Below are positions 42,910 through 50,885 of a stretch of 64,000 nt of DNA, one piece after another (positions within the stretch are counted from its first letter, which is position 1; every line of letters begins with the position of its first letter). This DNA is from Solirubrum koreensis (lineage in GTDB: Bacteria > Bacteroidota > Bacteroidia > Cytophagales > Hymenobacteraceae). The stretch is from the NCBI RefSeq assembly GCF_039541855.1, contig NZ_BAABHA010000002.1:744001-808000 (forward strand). The letters run 5' to 3'. Under the pieces are notes generated by a model. That model saw only the letters and a program-made list of their open reading frames with translations. It was not told the DNA's origin and searched no databases. The position numbers and the translations under genes were made by a program.

Positions 42910-45900
42910 TTAGAAAGTCACCTGCAGGCCGCCGGTAAAGGCGCGCACGTTGGGGTAGGTGCCACTGTCGATGCCCCGGCCGAAGATGCCCAGGCCGGGC
43001 GTTTCGGGGTCGTAGCCCGTGTATTTGGTCAGGGTGAAGACGTTGCGGCCCGTCACGTAGAAGCGCACGGTGCTGCTCCCCTGAATTTTGCTGAGCACGG
43101 CTTTGGGCAGGGTGTAACCTAGCTGCACGTTTTTCAGGCGCAGGTAGCTGCCATCTTCCACCCAGCGGGTGCTGGCCAGCTCGAAGTTCTTTACGGCCTC
43201 TGCCCCGCCGCCATATACCAGGCGCGGCGTGGTATTGGAGCCGTTCTCTGGCGTCCAGGGCTCCAGGTCGCGGCGAAAGTTGGTGTCGCCGTTGAGGCCG
43301 TCGACGGCGGCGCGGGTCTGGTTCAGGATGTCGTTGCCGCTCACACCCTGCCAGAACACGCTCAGGTCAAAGCCTTTGTAGCCGGCCGTCAGATTCAGGC
43401 CGTACTGCAACTTGGGGAAGGGGTTGCCGAAGTAGGCCCGGTCGCCAGTGTAGGTGATGGTGCCGTCGCCGTTCACGTCCTTGTACTTCACGTCGCCGGG
43501 CTGGGCCAGGGGCTGAATCACGCGGCCGTCGGCGCTCTTGTAGTTCTGGATTTCGTCGAGGGTTTGGAAGATGCCCAGGGTCTCGAGCAGGTAGAGGCGG
43601 CTGATGGGCTGGCCGACTTCTGTGCGGGTGGCCCCGAAGGCGCCGGGAATCACCGGCTGAATGTCGGACAGCTTTAGCACCTCGTTGCGCACGGTGGCCA
43701 GGGTAAGATCGGCGCCGTACGTGAAGGCCTTGCGGCTTTCGTGGTAGCCCAAGGCAATTTCCAGACCTTTGTTCTGGATTTCGCCCAGGTTGGTAAAGGG
43801 CTGCCCGAAGCCGGCGGTGCCCACGTAGGCCGGCAGCGGCGGGTTCACCAGCGCGTCCTTGGTGGTGGAGATGTAGTAGTCAACCGACATCGTGACGCGG
43901 TTTTCCAGCAGGCCCAGGTCCAGGCCGAAGTTGGTGGTGTAGCGCGACTCCCAGCGAATATCCTTGCTTTCCAAGCCGGTCTGAATGGCGGCCGACTGCA
44001 GGGCTTGGCCGTTGCCCAGCGGGTAGTATACGTTCTGGTTTACCGTGGGCTGGTAGAGGTAGGAGCCCGGCAGCAAATCGTTGCCGTTCACGCCGTAACT
44101 GGCCCGCAGCTTCAGGTTGTTTACCTGGGGCAGGGCGTTCTTGAAGAAATCCTCCTCACTCAGGCGCCAGCCGACGGAGCCGGCGCCGAAGTTGGCGTAG
44201 CGCTTCGAGGCGTCGAAGCGCGACGATCCGTCGCGGCGGAAGCTGCCCGTTATCAGGTAGCGATTCTTGAAGTCATAATTTACTTGGCTGAAGTAGGAGC
44301 GTTTGGTGTACTTATCGATGCCCCCGCCCACCGAGGGCGGCGTGGCGGTGTTGGTGCCGGCGCCGAGCACGAAGAAGTACTGAGGCTGGGAGGCATAGCC
44401 TGAAGCGCGGGCCGTGGCGTTGTTCACGTTGGTGGCCTGCTCCGAGTACCCAATCAGCGCGTTCACGCTGTGGTCGGCAAAGCCCTTGTTGAAGTTCAGG
44501 GTGTTCTCGATGATGGTTGCGGCCGAGGTGCCGCGGTTTTCAAAGAGAAAGGTGGTATTCGGCGTAGACTCGCCAGCGCGCAGGTAGCCTTCCCTGCGGG
44601 CGTCCTTGTCGTTGTAGTCGTGCACTTCCAGGCCCAGGTTCAGGCGGTACGACAGGAAGTCGAAAAAGGCAAACTCGCCGTTGATGCTGCCCTGCAGACG
44701 GTTGTTTTTCTGGGTACGGTTGAGGATTTCCTGCGCCCCGATGGGGTTAACCGAAAAGTTGGGCAGGTTAGCGCTGCCAAAGCCGTAGCCGCCGAAGTTG
44801 CTGGGGTTGTATACCGGAATGCCCGGTAGCGTGGTCAGCACGTCGATAAACGGCACGTCGTTGAGCAGCGTGGTATTGATGCGGGTCAGCAGGGCGCTTT
44901 GGTTGATTTTCACCCGGCCCCGGCTCAGTCCCGAGTTCAGGCGCACGCTGTAGCGCTCGAATTTCGGCCCCTTGATAATGCCCTCCTGCTTGAAGTAGCC
45001 GCCCGAAATGAGGAAGTTGCTGGAACTTTTACCCGTGTTGCTGCCCCCGGCAAAGCTCAGGTTGTAGTCTTCCACCTTGCCGCTCCGGAACAGCTCCTCC
45101 TGCCAGTTGGTGTCGATGGCGTCGCTGTAGCCGGGGGTACCTTTGACGGAGCCGGGCATGCGCACGACCGGGTCGAGACCGGCGTTGCGGTACGCTACGG
45201 CGGCGCGGTCGGCCCATTCGCTGTGGTTGGTCAGGTCGTACTTGCGGGCAATAGTTTCCACGCCCGTGTAGCCGTTGAAGCTGATTTGCGGCTCGCCGGA
45301 GCGGCCGCGCCGGGTGGTGATGAGGATGACGCCGTTGGCGCCCCGCGAGCCGTACACGGCCGTCGAAGAGGCGTCCTTCAGCACGGTGGTCGACTCGATG
45401 TCGGCCGGGCTCAGGTCGCGGATGTTGTCAGTCCACAGCCCGTCAATTACGTACAGCGGGTTGCTGCCCGAGCCAATCGTGCCCACGCCCCGGATGAGAA
45501 TATTAGGCACGGCGCCGGGGTTGCCGGCACTTTCCACCTGTACGCCGGCCACGCGGCCCTGAATGGCTTGGGCCAAGTTAGGCACCGGCGTCTTGGCCGA
45601 CTCGCGCACGTCGAGGCTGCTCACGGCGCTGGTCACGTTTTGACGGTCCTGGGTTAGGTAGCCTACCACCATTACTTCGCTCAGGCGTTGCACGTCCTCC
45701 ACCAGCGTCACGTTGATGACACTTGAAGAGCCCACCGCTATTTCCTGCTGGAGGTAGCCCAGGAAGTTGAAGGACAGGATGCTGCCTTCGGGAACGTTGA
45801 GGGTGTACTGACCTTCGGCGTTAGTGCTGGTACCAATGGTAGTGCCCTTCACCAAGATGCCTACACCGGGTAGTCCTTGCCCCTTCTCGTCCACTACCCG

Positions 45901-46047
45901 CCCCGAAACTGCGACGTCGGCTTGAATGGCTCCCACCCCGAACCTAGTGGAAGTTGCTGTCGCCCTGGCCAACGCAGGTTGACAAGGCAGGCTGCTGATA
46001 AGGACCGGCAAAGCCAGCCAGCTAATTTTGGGTACAGGCTTCTTCAT
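42910..46047 (-). CDS. SusC/RagA-family TonB-dependent glycan transporter
   Basis: 1045 aa from the ATG at 46047 (MKKPVPKISWLALPVLISSLPCQPALA); the ORF upstream of this runs through the promoter. Carboxypeptidase-like beta domain (VSGRVVDEKGQGLPGVGILVKGT, 45-125), plug domain with SusC signatures (SAVSSLDVRESAKTPVPNLAQAIQGRVAGVQV; IRGVGTIGSGSNPLYVIDG; GANGVILITTRRG), then a long barrel ending in aromatic-rich strands (GGLQVTF). Imports oligosaccharides with SusD using TonB. First gene of the minus arm; its promoter contains two operators, so it is the most tightly controlled unit. Confidence 0.95.
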   Translation of the reverse strand: MKKPVPKISWLALPVLISSLPCQPALARATATSTRFGVGAIQADVAVSGRVVDEKGQGLPGVGILVKGTTIGTSTNAEGQYTLNVPEGSILSFNFLGYLQQEIAVGSSSVINVTLVEDVQRLSEVMVVGYLTQDRQNVTSAVSSLDVRESAKTPVPNLAQAIQGRVAGVQVESAGNPGAVPNILIRGVGTIGSGSNPLYVIDGLWTDNIRDLSPADIESTTVLKDASSTAVYGSRGANGVILITTRRGRSGEPQISFNGYTGVETIARKYDLTNHSEWADRAAVAYRNAGLDPVVRMPGSVKGTPGYSDAIDTNWQEELFRSGKVEDYNLSFAGGSNTGKSSSNFLISGGYFKQEGIIKGPKFERYSVRLNSGLSRGRVKINQSALLTRINTTLLNDVPFIDVLTTLPGIPVYNPSNFGGYGFGSANLPNFSVNPIGAQEILNRTQKNNRLQGSINGEFAFFDFLSYRLNLGLEVHDYNDKDARREGYLRAGESTPNTTFLFENRGTSAATIIENTLNFNKGFADHSVNALIGYSEQATNVNNATARASGYASQPQYFFVLGAGTNTATPPSVGGGIDKYTKRSYFSQVNYDFKNRYLITGSFRRDGSSRFDASKRYANFGAGSVGWRLSEEDFFKNALPQVNNLKLRASYGVNGNDLLPGSYLYQPTVNQNVYYPLGNGQALQSAAIQTGLESKDIRWESRYTTNFGLDLGLLENRVTMSVDYYISTTKDALVNPPLPAYVGTAGFGQPFTNLGEIQNKGLEIALGYHESRKAFTYGADLTLATVRNEVLKLSDIQPVIPGAFGATRTEVGQPISRLYLLETLGIFQTLDEIQNYKSADGRVIQPLAQPGDVKYKDVNGDGTITYTGDRAYFGNPFPKLQYGLNLTAGYKGFDLSVFWQGVSGNDILNQTRAAVDGLNGDTNFRRDLEPWTPENGSNTTPRLVYGGGAEAVKNFELASTRWVEDGSYLRLKNVQLGYTLPKAVLSKIQGSSTVRFYVTGRNVFTLTKYTGYDPETPGLGIFGRGIDSGTYPNVRAFTGGLQVTF

Positions 46048-46071
46048 AGGGAAAATGCATGGGAAGTGAGA

Positions 46072-46101
46072 CAAATTTGCACAATCGTTTGTGAAAAACA
46101 A
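46072..46101 (-). promoter_or_regulatory. susC promoter, TTG-N19-CAAATTTG
   Basis: On the minus strand, TTG (46099-46101), a 19-base spacer and CAAATTTG (46072-46079; one mismatch to TAnnTTTG). Operator O6 fills the spacer. Confidence 0.55.
46080..46093. promoter_or_regulatory. LacI-type operator O6 inside the susC promoter
   Basis: CACAATCGTTTGTG, one mismatch from palindrome, exactly between the -33 and -7 elements. Confidence 0.7.
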
Positions 46102-46106
46102 CTTAA

Positions 46107-46120
46107 CACAATCGATTGTG
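46107..46120. promoter_or_regulatory. LacI-type operator O7, perfect palindrome
   Basis: CACAATCGATTGTG, 27 bases centre to centre from O6, just upstream of the susC -33 element; two sites this close allow cooperative or double repression. Confidence 0.7.
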
Positions 46121-46539
46121 TGCAAGACCAAAAAAAAAGAGTTGACGGAAAACCCAATCAGCTGCCCAAAAACAGTGTTTTTAACTAAAAAGGCCGCAAA
46201 GAAGTTGAACTTATTTTGAGTTATTCGGACAAGACTAACGAATTTTCATCAATCTCGCAACAAAGATTTGTAGCGTTTTTACACAATCCATAATTAAAAC
46301 GATTTGGTCTGTTGAAGAGGTAGGAAGAAGTACGCAATGTTCTTCTGGCCTCTTCGATAGACCTTCCTGTAAACTGAGCATAGGTCATTAGCGAAGATCT
46401 TTTTTCCCACCTCAGTACCCTTACCCGTATGCAACAGGGCAGCGGCTTGGCCAGAGAAACAAGAAGTAGTCGCTATGTTAAGCAAGTAAGGTTTAGTAAC
46501 TGCGTTGCCTGGGCACACCGTTCATGTAGCTCAGGCTTA

Positions 46540-46770
46540 ACTCCCTTGGCTCGTTGTGCCCACACCACCACCTTGACAAAATACATGGGGGGGGGGCGGA
46601 TCAGAAAAGGCGCAGCTTGTTTGCGCCCATTCGCTGATCGAAAACTACAATACCGGCATTACCCACAGGAGCGAACGGTGGGTTTGCCCAGTGAACGGAT
46701 GCGACCCGTCGCCAAGGTCTTGGGCGTGTAGTGCACCACATTTATGGTGACCTTCCCTCTTTGTGTGCGG
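46540..46770 (+). pseudogene. Possible IS1-family (InsA-like) transposase remnant
   Basis: A plus-strand frame gives LARCAHTTTLTKYMGGGRIRKGAACLRPFADRKLQYRHYPQERTVGLPSERMRPVAKVLGV and then stops. The order Cys-rich head, RKLQYR, Y-x-x-ER, and RxVAKVLGV resembles InsA proteins, where it reads '...GMSMRAIAKVLGVsHtTV'; after the stop another frame gives VHHTF-like sequence. A run of nine or more G at 46587 also suggests decay. Recognition is from memory of the family pattern and is weak. Confidence 0.3.
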
Positions 46771-46800
46771 TGGTTTTCGCCATAGTGTTTAAACCGCGCC

Positions 46801-46820
46801 GATTTAAACGCTGGTTTAAA
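46801..46820 (+). repeat. TTTAAAC-type repeat, right copy
   Basis: GATTTAAACGCTGGTTTAAA, 18 of 20 identical to 8651-8670. A further GTTTAAAC lies just upstream (46787-46794). It is 121 bases inside the right att-like repeat. Confidence 0.45.
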
Positions 46821-46940
46821 AAATGTGATAAAAACCGCGGTTAAGCAACGACAGCATAAAGTGATAAACTACTTTAAAAACAACTTATTAATATGCAATA
46901 ACATAGTAAAACAGGACTGTTATCACAGCTTCTCTAGCTA

Positions 46941-46972
46941 AGGGTCGCGAGTTCGAACCTCGTTTCTCGCTC
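46941..46972 (+). repeat. Attachment-site-like direct repeat, right copy (tRNA-Gly fragment)
   Basis: Exact copy of 8570-8601. Upstream the similarity fades through a mutated anticodon arm (loop TTCTCTA), so it is a fragment and not a second functional tRNA. The strong terminator at 46978 could be the original tRNA terminator. Confidence 0.75.
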
Positions 46973-46977
46973 GTTAA

Positions 46978-47021
46978 AACGCCTCCCCCACGCTGTACAG
47001 CGTGGGGGAGGCGTTGTTTTT
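46978..47021 (+). terminator. Strong terminator next to the tRNA fragment
   Basis: 18-bp perfect stem (46978-46995 with 46998-47015) followed by GTTTTTG. On the minus strand it may also stop readthrough of the acylase gene. Confidence 0.75.
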
Positions 47022-47071
47022 GTGCCTAGGCGCTTGGTAGAACCTGTGCGGCCGATTACTTGCTCAGGCCC

Positions 47072-49270
47072 TTACTCACCCGGGCGGTAAGTCTTTTCGG
47101 CATGTTTTTGAACGTCTTCGGGGTAAAACAGCACATCCTTGAAGCGCGTTTCGGTGTAGAGGGCTGCTTGGTCGGTGAAGTGCGGAGAATTGGGGTGGCT
47201 GCTCTGGCCGCCCGATAACACCGAGCGGGCCTTGATGCGCGGACCAAACTCCACGACTGCCACAAAGCTGTTGCCCACGTTGCCGTAGCGCTTTTTGGTG
47301 CCGGGGTACGTGCGGGCTCCGTAGGCGGCCAAAGAGCCCCAGGACGACGACGTGAAGGCCACCGGCAGACTTGGCTTTTGGTCATCGTATACCTCCTTAA
47401 TATTGCCCGTGAGGCGCTGAAACCGATTGACGTCGCCCCAAGGCGTTTTCCAGGTACCGAAGTCCCGGGTTAGTTCGTCTAGGGTTTCGGCCAGTGCGGT
47501 TACTTTTTCCTGGGGAGTGGTTTGCTGAATGGCAAAGACCGTAAAACTGATGTTATCCATCTGCGCGTCGGCGGGCACGCGGGGGCGAGCCAGGCGTAGC
47601 ATGCGTTCGGCCCAGTAAATGGCTACGGTTTGGGCCACCGATGTTTTACTATAGGACTTGTTCCAGCCGCGCAATTCGTTGATGGCCTCCGTAACGGCAG
47701 GCGAGACGGGGTTGCCCGCACCGGCAGTGGTTTGGTAAGCCGTTAGCAGGGACGGAATAAGGTCTTCGAAGGCTGCCAGATGAGGGTCATTAGCTGCCGC
47801 AATCAGAGTATCGAGGGTAAACGTTTTTCGGCGGCCGAGCACGCGCACGGCGTTAATGCCGCGGTAGTTTTCGGCGTCGGGGGCCATGTAGGTGGGGTAC
47901 TTGTCGCGCGCCGGGCTGCTCGGGCCCGACACCGTGAAGGGCGTCGAGTTGCAGTTCTGGATCCAGCCGCTGGCGGGGTTCAGCACCTGCACCAGCTCAT
48001 CTACTTGGTGCAGGCCGCGCCACTCGGTTTTCGGATTGCTGCCGTCTACGGGGCGGCTCCAGTTAAACCCGGTGTTACGCTTGGGCATGAAGTTGCCGTG
48101 CCAGTACGCAATGTTGCCTTTGCTATCGGCAAAAACCGTGTTGTTGGATGCGTTGCCGTTCAGCTTCATTACCTTCTTGAAACTGGCGTAGTCGGTGGCC
48201 TTGGTGCGCAGGTACGACTGCTCCAAGGCTTCCAGGGGGGTATCCATCATACGAATGGTAACCCACTGGTTATCGGCTTGCTGGCCTACCACCGGACCGT
48301 GGTGGGTACGGTACGTGGTAAAGGTTTTGGTCAGGCGTTGATTGCCCTGCGTGTACGCCAGCGTAATGGGCTGCACCTGCACCGGGCGCAGCTTCTTGCC
48401 GTAGCGGTAGTAAAACTTCCCGTCCTTCTGCTCGATGCGTTCCAGGTACTCGTCCATGGAGTCGGCGTTGCTGGAGGTGTGCATCCAGCCGCAGTGCTGG
48501 TTAAAGCCTTGGTACACGAAGAACTGGCCCCAGGTAACGGCGCCGTAGGCGTTCAGGCCTTGCTCGCTCACCACCTGTACTTCGGGCCGGAAGTAGAACG
48601 AGGTGTGCGGGTTGATCAGCAGCAGGGCATGGCCCGATGCGCTTTTGGCCGGGGCAATGGCAAACCCGTTCGAGCCGACCGGTTCGCGGTCCTGCTTTTC
48701 GAAGTCGGGACGCTGCCAGGAGGTGGATTTCCGCTGCCCGTAAAACGCTTTCAGCCGCTCCAGCGGTACCACGCTGATGTTACCGCCAATGCTGCCTTCG
48801 CTGAACACAAGCGGCATCCAGGGCTGATAACGCGTGAGCAACCGCGGCTTCACCGTGGGGTGCGTGTGCAGGTAATAGTTGGTGCCGGCGGCAAAGGCAT
48901 CGAGCAGCTGCTTCATCCAGACCGGACTTTTCTGGTAGATACTGATGGCCTGGGTGCTGTCGAGGAACAAGCGGGCCCGCAAGTCGCTGTAAAGCGCCGC
49001 CTCGCCCTCTACTTCGGCCAAGCGCCCGATGTTGGTGATGTAATTCTCCTCAACGCGGGCGAAATCGTCTTCGCACTGGGCATAGAGCAGGCCGAAGACC
49101 GCGTCGGCATCGGTCTTGCCGTAAATATGCGGTACGCCCCATTGGTCGCGCACGATGGTTACCTGCTTGGCTTGCTGCTGCCACTGGGCTATTTCGGCGG
49201 GCGTAAAGGCTTGGGCCCAGGCCGGCAGGCCCGCAAGCAGCAATAACAACGTGGAGAGGAGTCGGATCAT
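47072..49270 (-). CDS. Penicillin acylase-family Ntn hydrolase
   Basis: 732 aa from the ATG at 49270 (MIRLLSTLLLLLAGLPAWAQA, signal peptide); the longer ORF lacks a promoter. Alpha-chain block TIVRDQWGVPHIYGKTDADAVFGLLYAQCEDDFARVEENY, then the processing site with Ser200 in PVGSNGFAIAPAKSASGHALLLINPH, the new N-terminus and nucleophile of the beta chain, and GNASNNTVFADSKGNIAYWHGN with the oxyanion Asn region. Family members hydrolyse amide bonds of acyl-homoserine lactones, cyclic lipopeptides or beta-lactams. Substrate unknown. Periplasmic; single gene outside the island. Confidence 0.9.
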   Translation of the reverse strand: MIRLLSTLLLLLAGLPAWAQAFTPAEIAQWQQQAKQVTIVRDQWGVPHIYGKTDADAVFGLLYAQCEDDFARVEENYITNIGRLAEVEGEAALYSDLRARLFLDSTQAISIYQKSPVWMKQLLDAFAAGTNYYLHTHPTVKPRLLTRYQPWMPLVFSEGSIGGNISVVPLERLKAFYGQRKSTSWQRPDFEKQDREPVGSNGFAIAPAKSASGHALLLINPHTSFYFRPEVQVVSEQGLNAYGAVTWGQFFVYQGFNQHCGWMHTSSNADSMDEYLERIEQKDGKFYYRYGKKLRPVQVQPITLAYTQGNQRLTKTFTTYRTHHGPVVGQQADNQWVTIRMMDTPLEALEQSYLRTKATDYASFKKVMKLNGNASNNTVFADSKGNIAYWHGNFMPKRNTGFNWSRPVDGSNPKTEWRGLHQVDELVQVLNPASGWIQNCNSTPFTVSGPSSPARDKYPTYMAPDAENYRGINAVRVLGRRKTFTLDTLIAAANDPHLAAFEDLIPSLLTAYQTTAGAGNPVSPAVTEAINELRGWNKSYSKTSVAQTVAIYWAERMLRLARPRVPADAQMDNISFTVFAIQQTTPQEKVTALAETLDELTRDFGTWKTPWGDVNRFQRLTGNIKEVYDDQKPSLPVAFTSSSWGSLAAYGARTYPGTKKRYGNVGNSFVAVVEFGPRIKARSVLSGGQSSHPNSPHFTDQAALYTETRFKDVLFYPEDVQKHAEKTYRPGE

Positions 49271-49274
49271 ACCA

Positions 49275-49306
49275 GAAAGGTAGTGCGAGGCGCCGTTTTG
49301 TGCCAA
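49275..49306 (-). promoter_or_regulatory. Acylase promoter, TTGG-N20-TACCTTTC
   Basis: On the minus strand TTGG (49303-49306), 20-base spacer and TACCTTTC (49275-49282), 4 bases from the ATG: near-leaderless, and it fixes the start at 49270. Confidence 0.5.
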
Positions 49307-49488
49307 CTCGACCGCAAAAGCCGCGCGCTGCTGAAAATTTCCCAAAAACAGAAGCGGCGCTTGCATTGCTCGGCAAAGCCTTGGACACAACCTTCAGCTA
49401 CTTGGAAACGCGTTTAGATTTTTAAAAATAGCCTGCCTGATGCCGGATTCGATTGGCGAAGCATGTCGCTCTGTTTAGGCACCCAAAA

Positions 49489-49525
49489 CAGAAACGGCCC
49501 GCCCAAACTGGGCGGGCCGTTTCTG
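49489..49525. terminator. Strong bidirectional hairpin
   Basis: 16-bp perfect stem (49489-49504 with 49510-49525), loop AAACT. Terminates the minus-strand gene at 49546-50037. Confidence 0.75.
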
Positions 49526-49545
49526 TAATCAGAAAACCCGATTAG

Positions 49546-50037
49546 TTAGAGCTTCTCGTAGCCGTACGAATCAACGTTATCGTTGTCGTAGGCGGTGTTG
49601 CTGGCTCGCTTGCTGGCGTAGCTGCTGCTCGAACCGGGTCCGGTCCAACGCTGATTGGCAGCACGCTTTTTCTGCAACGATTTGCCGCCGCGACCTTGGG
49701 TGAAGGCCAGGTAACCGGCGCCCAACAGTACGGCACCACCTACGATTTTCTCGGCGGTGCTCAGGCGACCCAAACCGGTCCAGGCTTTGGCGCCGGCGTC
49801 TTTCAGGGTTTGCGGCAATTGCGAAGTAGACTCGGCAAGGCCCGATTTGTTCAGCCAGTCTTTGGCTTGGTCCAGCAGTGCGCCGGCATTGCCGGGAATA
49901 GCGGCCGGGGCTACGGCAGAAGCCGAAGAAGCATCCGACGAAGCGTCGGGGGTGGCGGGAGCAGCGCTGCTGGGGTCGGCGCCAAGCATGCTGGCTTTCG
50001 AGTTAACGGCGGAACGGGGAGATTGAGGATGGCTCAT
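49546..50037 (-). CDS. Hypothetical protein with low-complexity head and one hydrophobic segment
   Basis: 163 aa. Residues 1-50 are Ser/Ala/Pro-rich and likely disordered. A predicted helical part (GALLDQAKDWLNKSGLAESTSQLPQTLKDAGAKAWTGLGRLSTAEKI) is followed by a glycine-rich hydrophobic stretch (VGGAVLLGAGYLAF, about 99-112), then a basic, Ser-rich tail. No signal peptide. It looks like a small stress-type membrane-associated protein. I do not recognise the family. Confidence 0.5.
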   Translation of the reverse strand: MSHPQSPRSAVNSKASMLGADPSSAAPATPDASSDASSASAVAPAAIPGNAGALLDQAKDWLNKSGLAESTSQLPQTLKDAGAKAWTGLGRLSTAEKIVGGAVLLGAGYLAFTQGRGGKSLQKKRAANQRWTGPGSSSSYASKRASNTAYDNDNVDSYGYEKL

Positions 50038-50272
50038 GGCGAAGTAGCAAATAAGGTGAGGGAACAGGAGCTGTTCCGGATGAGGTTATTCGCACGTTCT
50101 TGCTTTTGGGTTGCAAAAAACAGCTGCTTAAGGGCCCTGCGCTGGCCGAAGCTGAACAGCCACATTTACCTGATATGTTGTTGTTTGAGCATGTAAGGGG
50201 CCAAAACCCCGAATTTTCGGTTGGTACATTACGGCACCAAAACTTCTTTCCGAAATAATTTTTCGGACCGGC

Positions 50273-50300
50273 TGTAACGATGCCGGATTTTGCGGGTACT
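50273..50300 (+). promoter_or_regulatory. Candidate ECF-type promoter before sigma factor 1
   Basis: TGTAAC at 50273-50278 resembles the AAC-type -35 element of ECF sigma factors; GGTACT lies 16 bases further. The same GCTGTAACxAT is found before the second sigma gene (53757-53762), which suggests autoregulation. Confidence 0.4.
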
Positions 50301-50331
50301 CCTCTCAACCAACCCGCAAAACCCAACCCCG

Positions 50332-50883
50332 GTGGCCGACCACTACCCGAGCGACGACTACTTAATGGCCCAGGTGCAGGCAAACGACCTGGACCAGCTC
50401 GCGGTGCTGTTCGACCGCTACCACCTGCCCATTTTCAACTACCTGTTGCAGCGCACTAACCGCGACCGGGAAACCGCCGAAGACCTCACCCAAACCGTGT
50501 TCGAACGCTTGCTGAAATACCGCACCAGCTACCAGTCGGGCCAGCCGTTTCGGGCCTGGATTTACCAACTGGCCCGCAACGTGCACGCCGACCACTGGCA
50601 GCGGCAGCAGCGCATGCACACCTCCGATTTGCAGGAAGTGGAGCAACAAGGCGGTTTTGGCCCCTCGGCCTTTGCCGCCATGACTACCACCGAACGCGAC
50701 CAAAACCTGCACGAAGCCCTTGCGCTGCTGCCCGATGCGCAGCGTGATATTCTGGTACTGCACCGCTTTCAGGGGTTCAGCTACGAGGAAATTGGGCAGC
50801 AGCTGGCCTGTACCGCCGGCGCTGCCAAGGTTAAAGCGCACCGGGCTTTGCAAGCCCTGCGAGCCATCTATTTTGCTTCCTAG
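50332..50883 (+). CDS. ECF-type RNA polymerase sigma factor (module 1)
   Basis: 183 aa from GTG at 50332; TTG at 50290 and ATG at 50365 are alternatives. Region 2 (LAVLFDRYHLPIFNYLLQRTNRDRETAEDLTQTVFERLLKYRTSYQSGQPFRAWIYQLARNVHADHWQ) and region 4 (ALALLPDAQRDILVLHRFQGFSYEEIGQQLACTAGAAKVKAHRALQALR) are both complete, so it is a group 4 sigma factor. The anti-sigma gene follows 2 bases after its stop. Probably released by a cell-envelope signal and then transcribes its own operon. Confidence 0.9.
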   Translation: MADHYPSDDYLMAQVQANDLDQLAVLFDRYHLPIFNYLLQRTNRDRETAEDLTQTVFERLLKYRTSYQSGQPFRAWIYQLARNVHADHWQRQQRMHTSDLQEVEQQGGFGPSAFAAMTTTERDQNLHEALALLPDAQRDILVLHRFQGFSYEEIGQQLACTAGAAKVKAHRALQALRAIYFAS

Positions 50884-50885
50884 CC

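Larger units (their letters stand above)
8570..46972. mobile_element. Putative tRNA-Gly genomic island carrying the arabinan/arabinose locus
   Basis: Bounded by the exact 32-base tRNA 3'-end repeat (38.37 kb between equivalent points). Just inside each end lies a near-identical TTTAAAC-type 20-mer (8651-8670, 46801-46820) and non-coding debris (8640-9110 and 46130-46930). Almost all the contents belong to one function, arabinose. Three hand-counted 60-base lines inside (from 20101, 25801, 35701) give GC of 77, 72 and 68 percent; three outside (from 4861, 52201, 58201) give 57, 60 and 62 percent. No integrase, relaxase or phage gene is intact inside, so it would now be immobile or mobilised in trans. 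Confidence 0.6.
46048..47071. other. Right edge of the island, AT-rich and gene-poor
   Basis: 1024 bases. Includes the susC promoter and operators (46072-46120), a possible operator half-site (ACACAATCCA at 46281-46290), IS-like debris (46540-46770), the right TTTAAAC repeat (46801-46820), the att-like tRNA fragment (46941-46972) and a terminator. Local composition is clearly more AT-rich than the rest of the window. No intact gene seen. Confidence 0.55.

Noticed and set aside
46926..46972. Second tRNA gene
   Set aside because: Only the 3' part is intact. The D arm and acceptor 5' strand are missing and the anticodon arm is mutated, so it is a fragment.
8570..46972. An intact integrase for the island
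   Set aside because: No protein in the block shows the tyrosine-recombinase R-H-R-Y pattern or a serine-recombinase head; only debris is seen at the edges.
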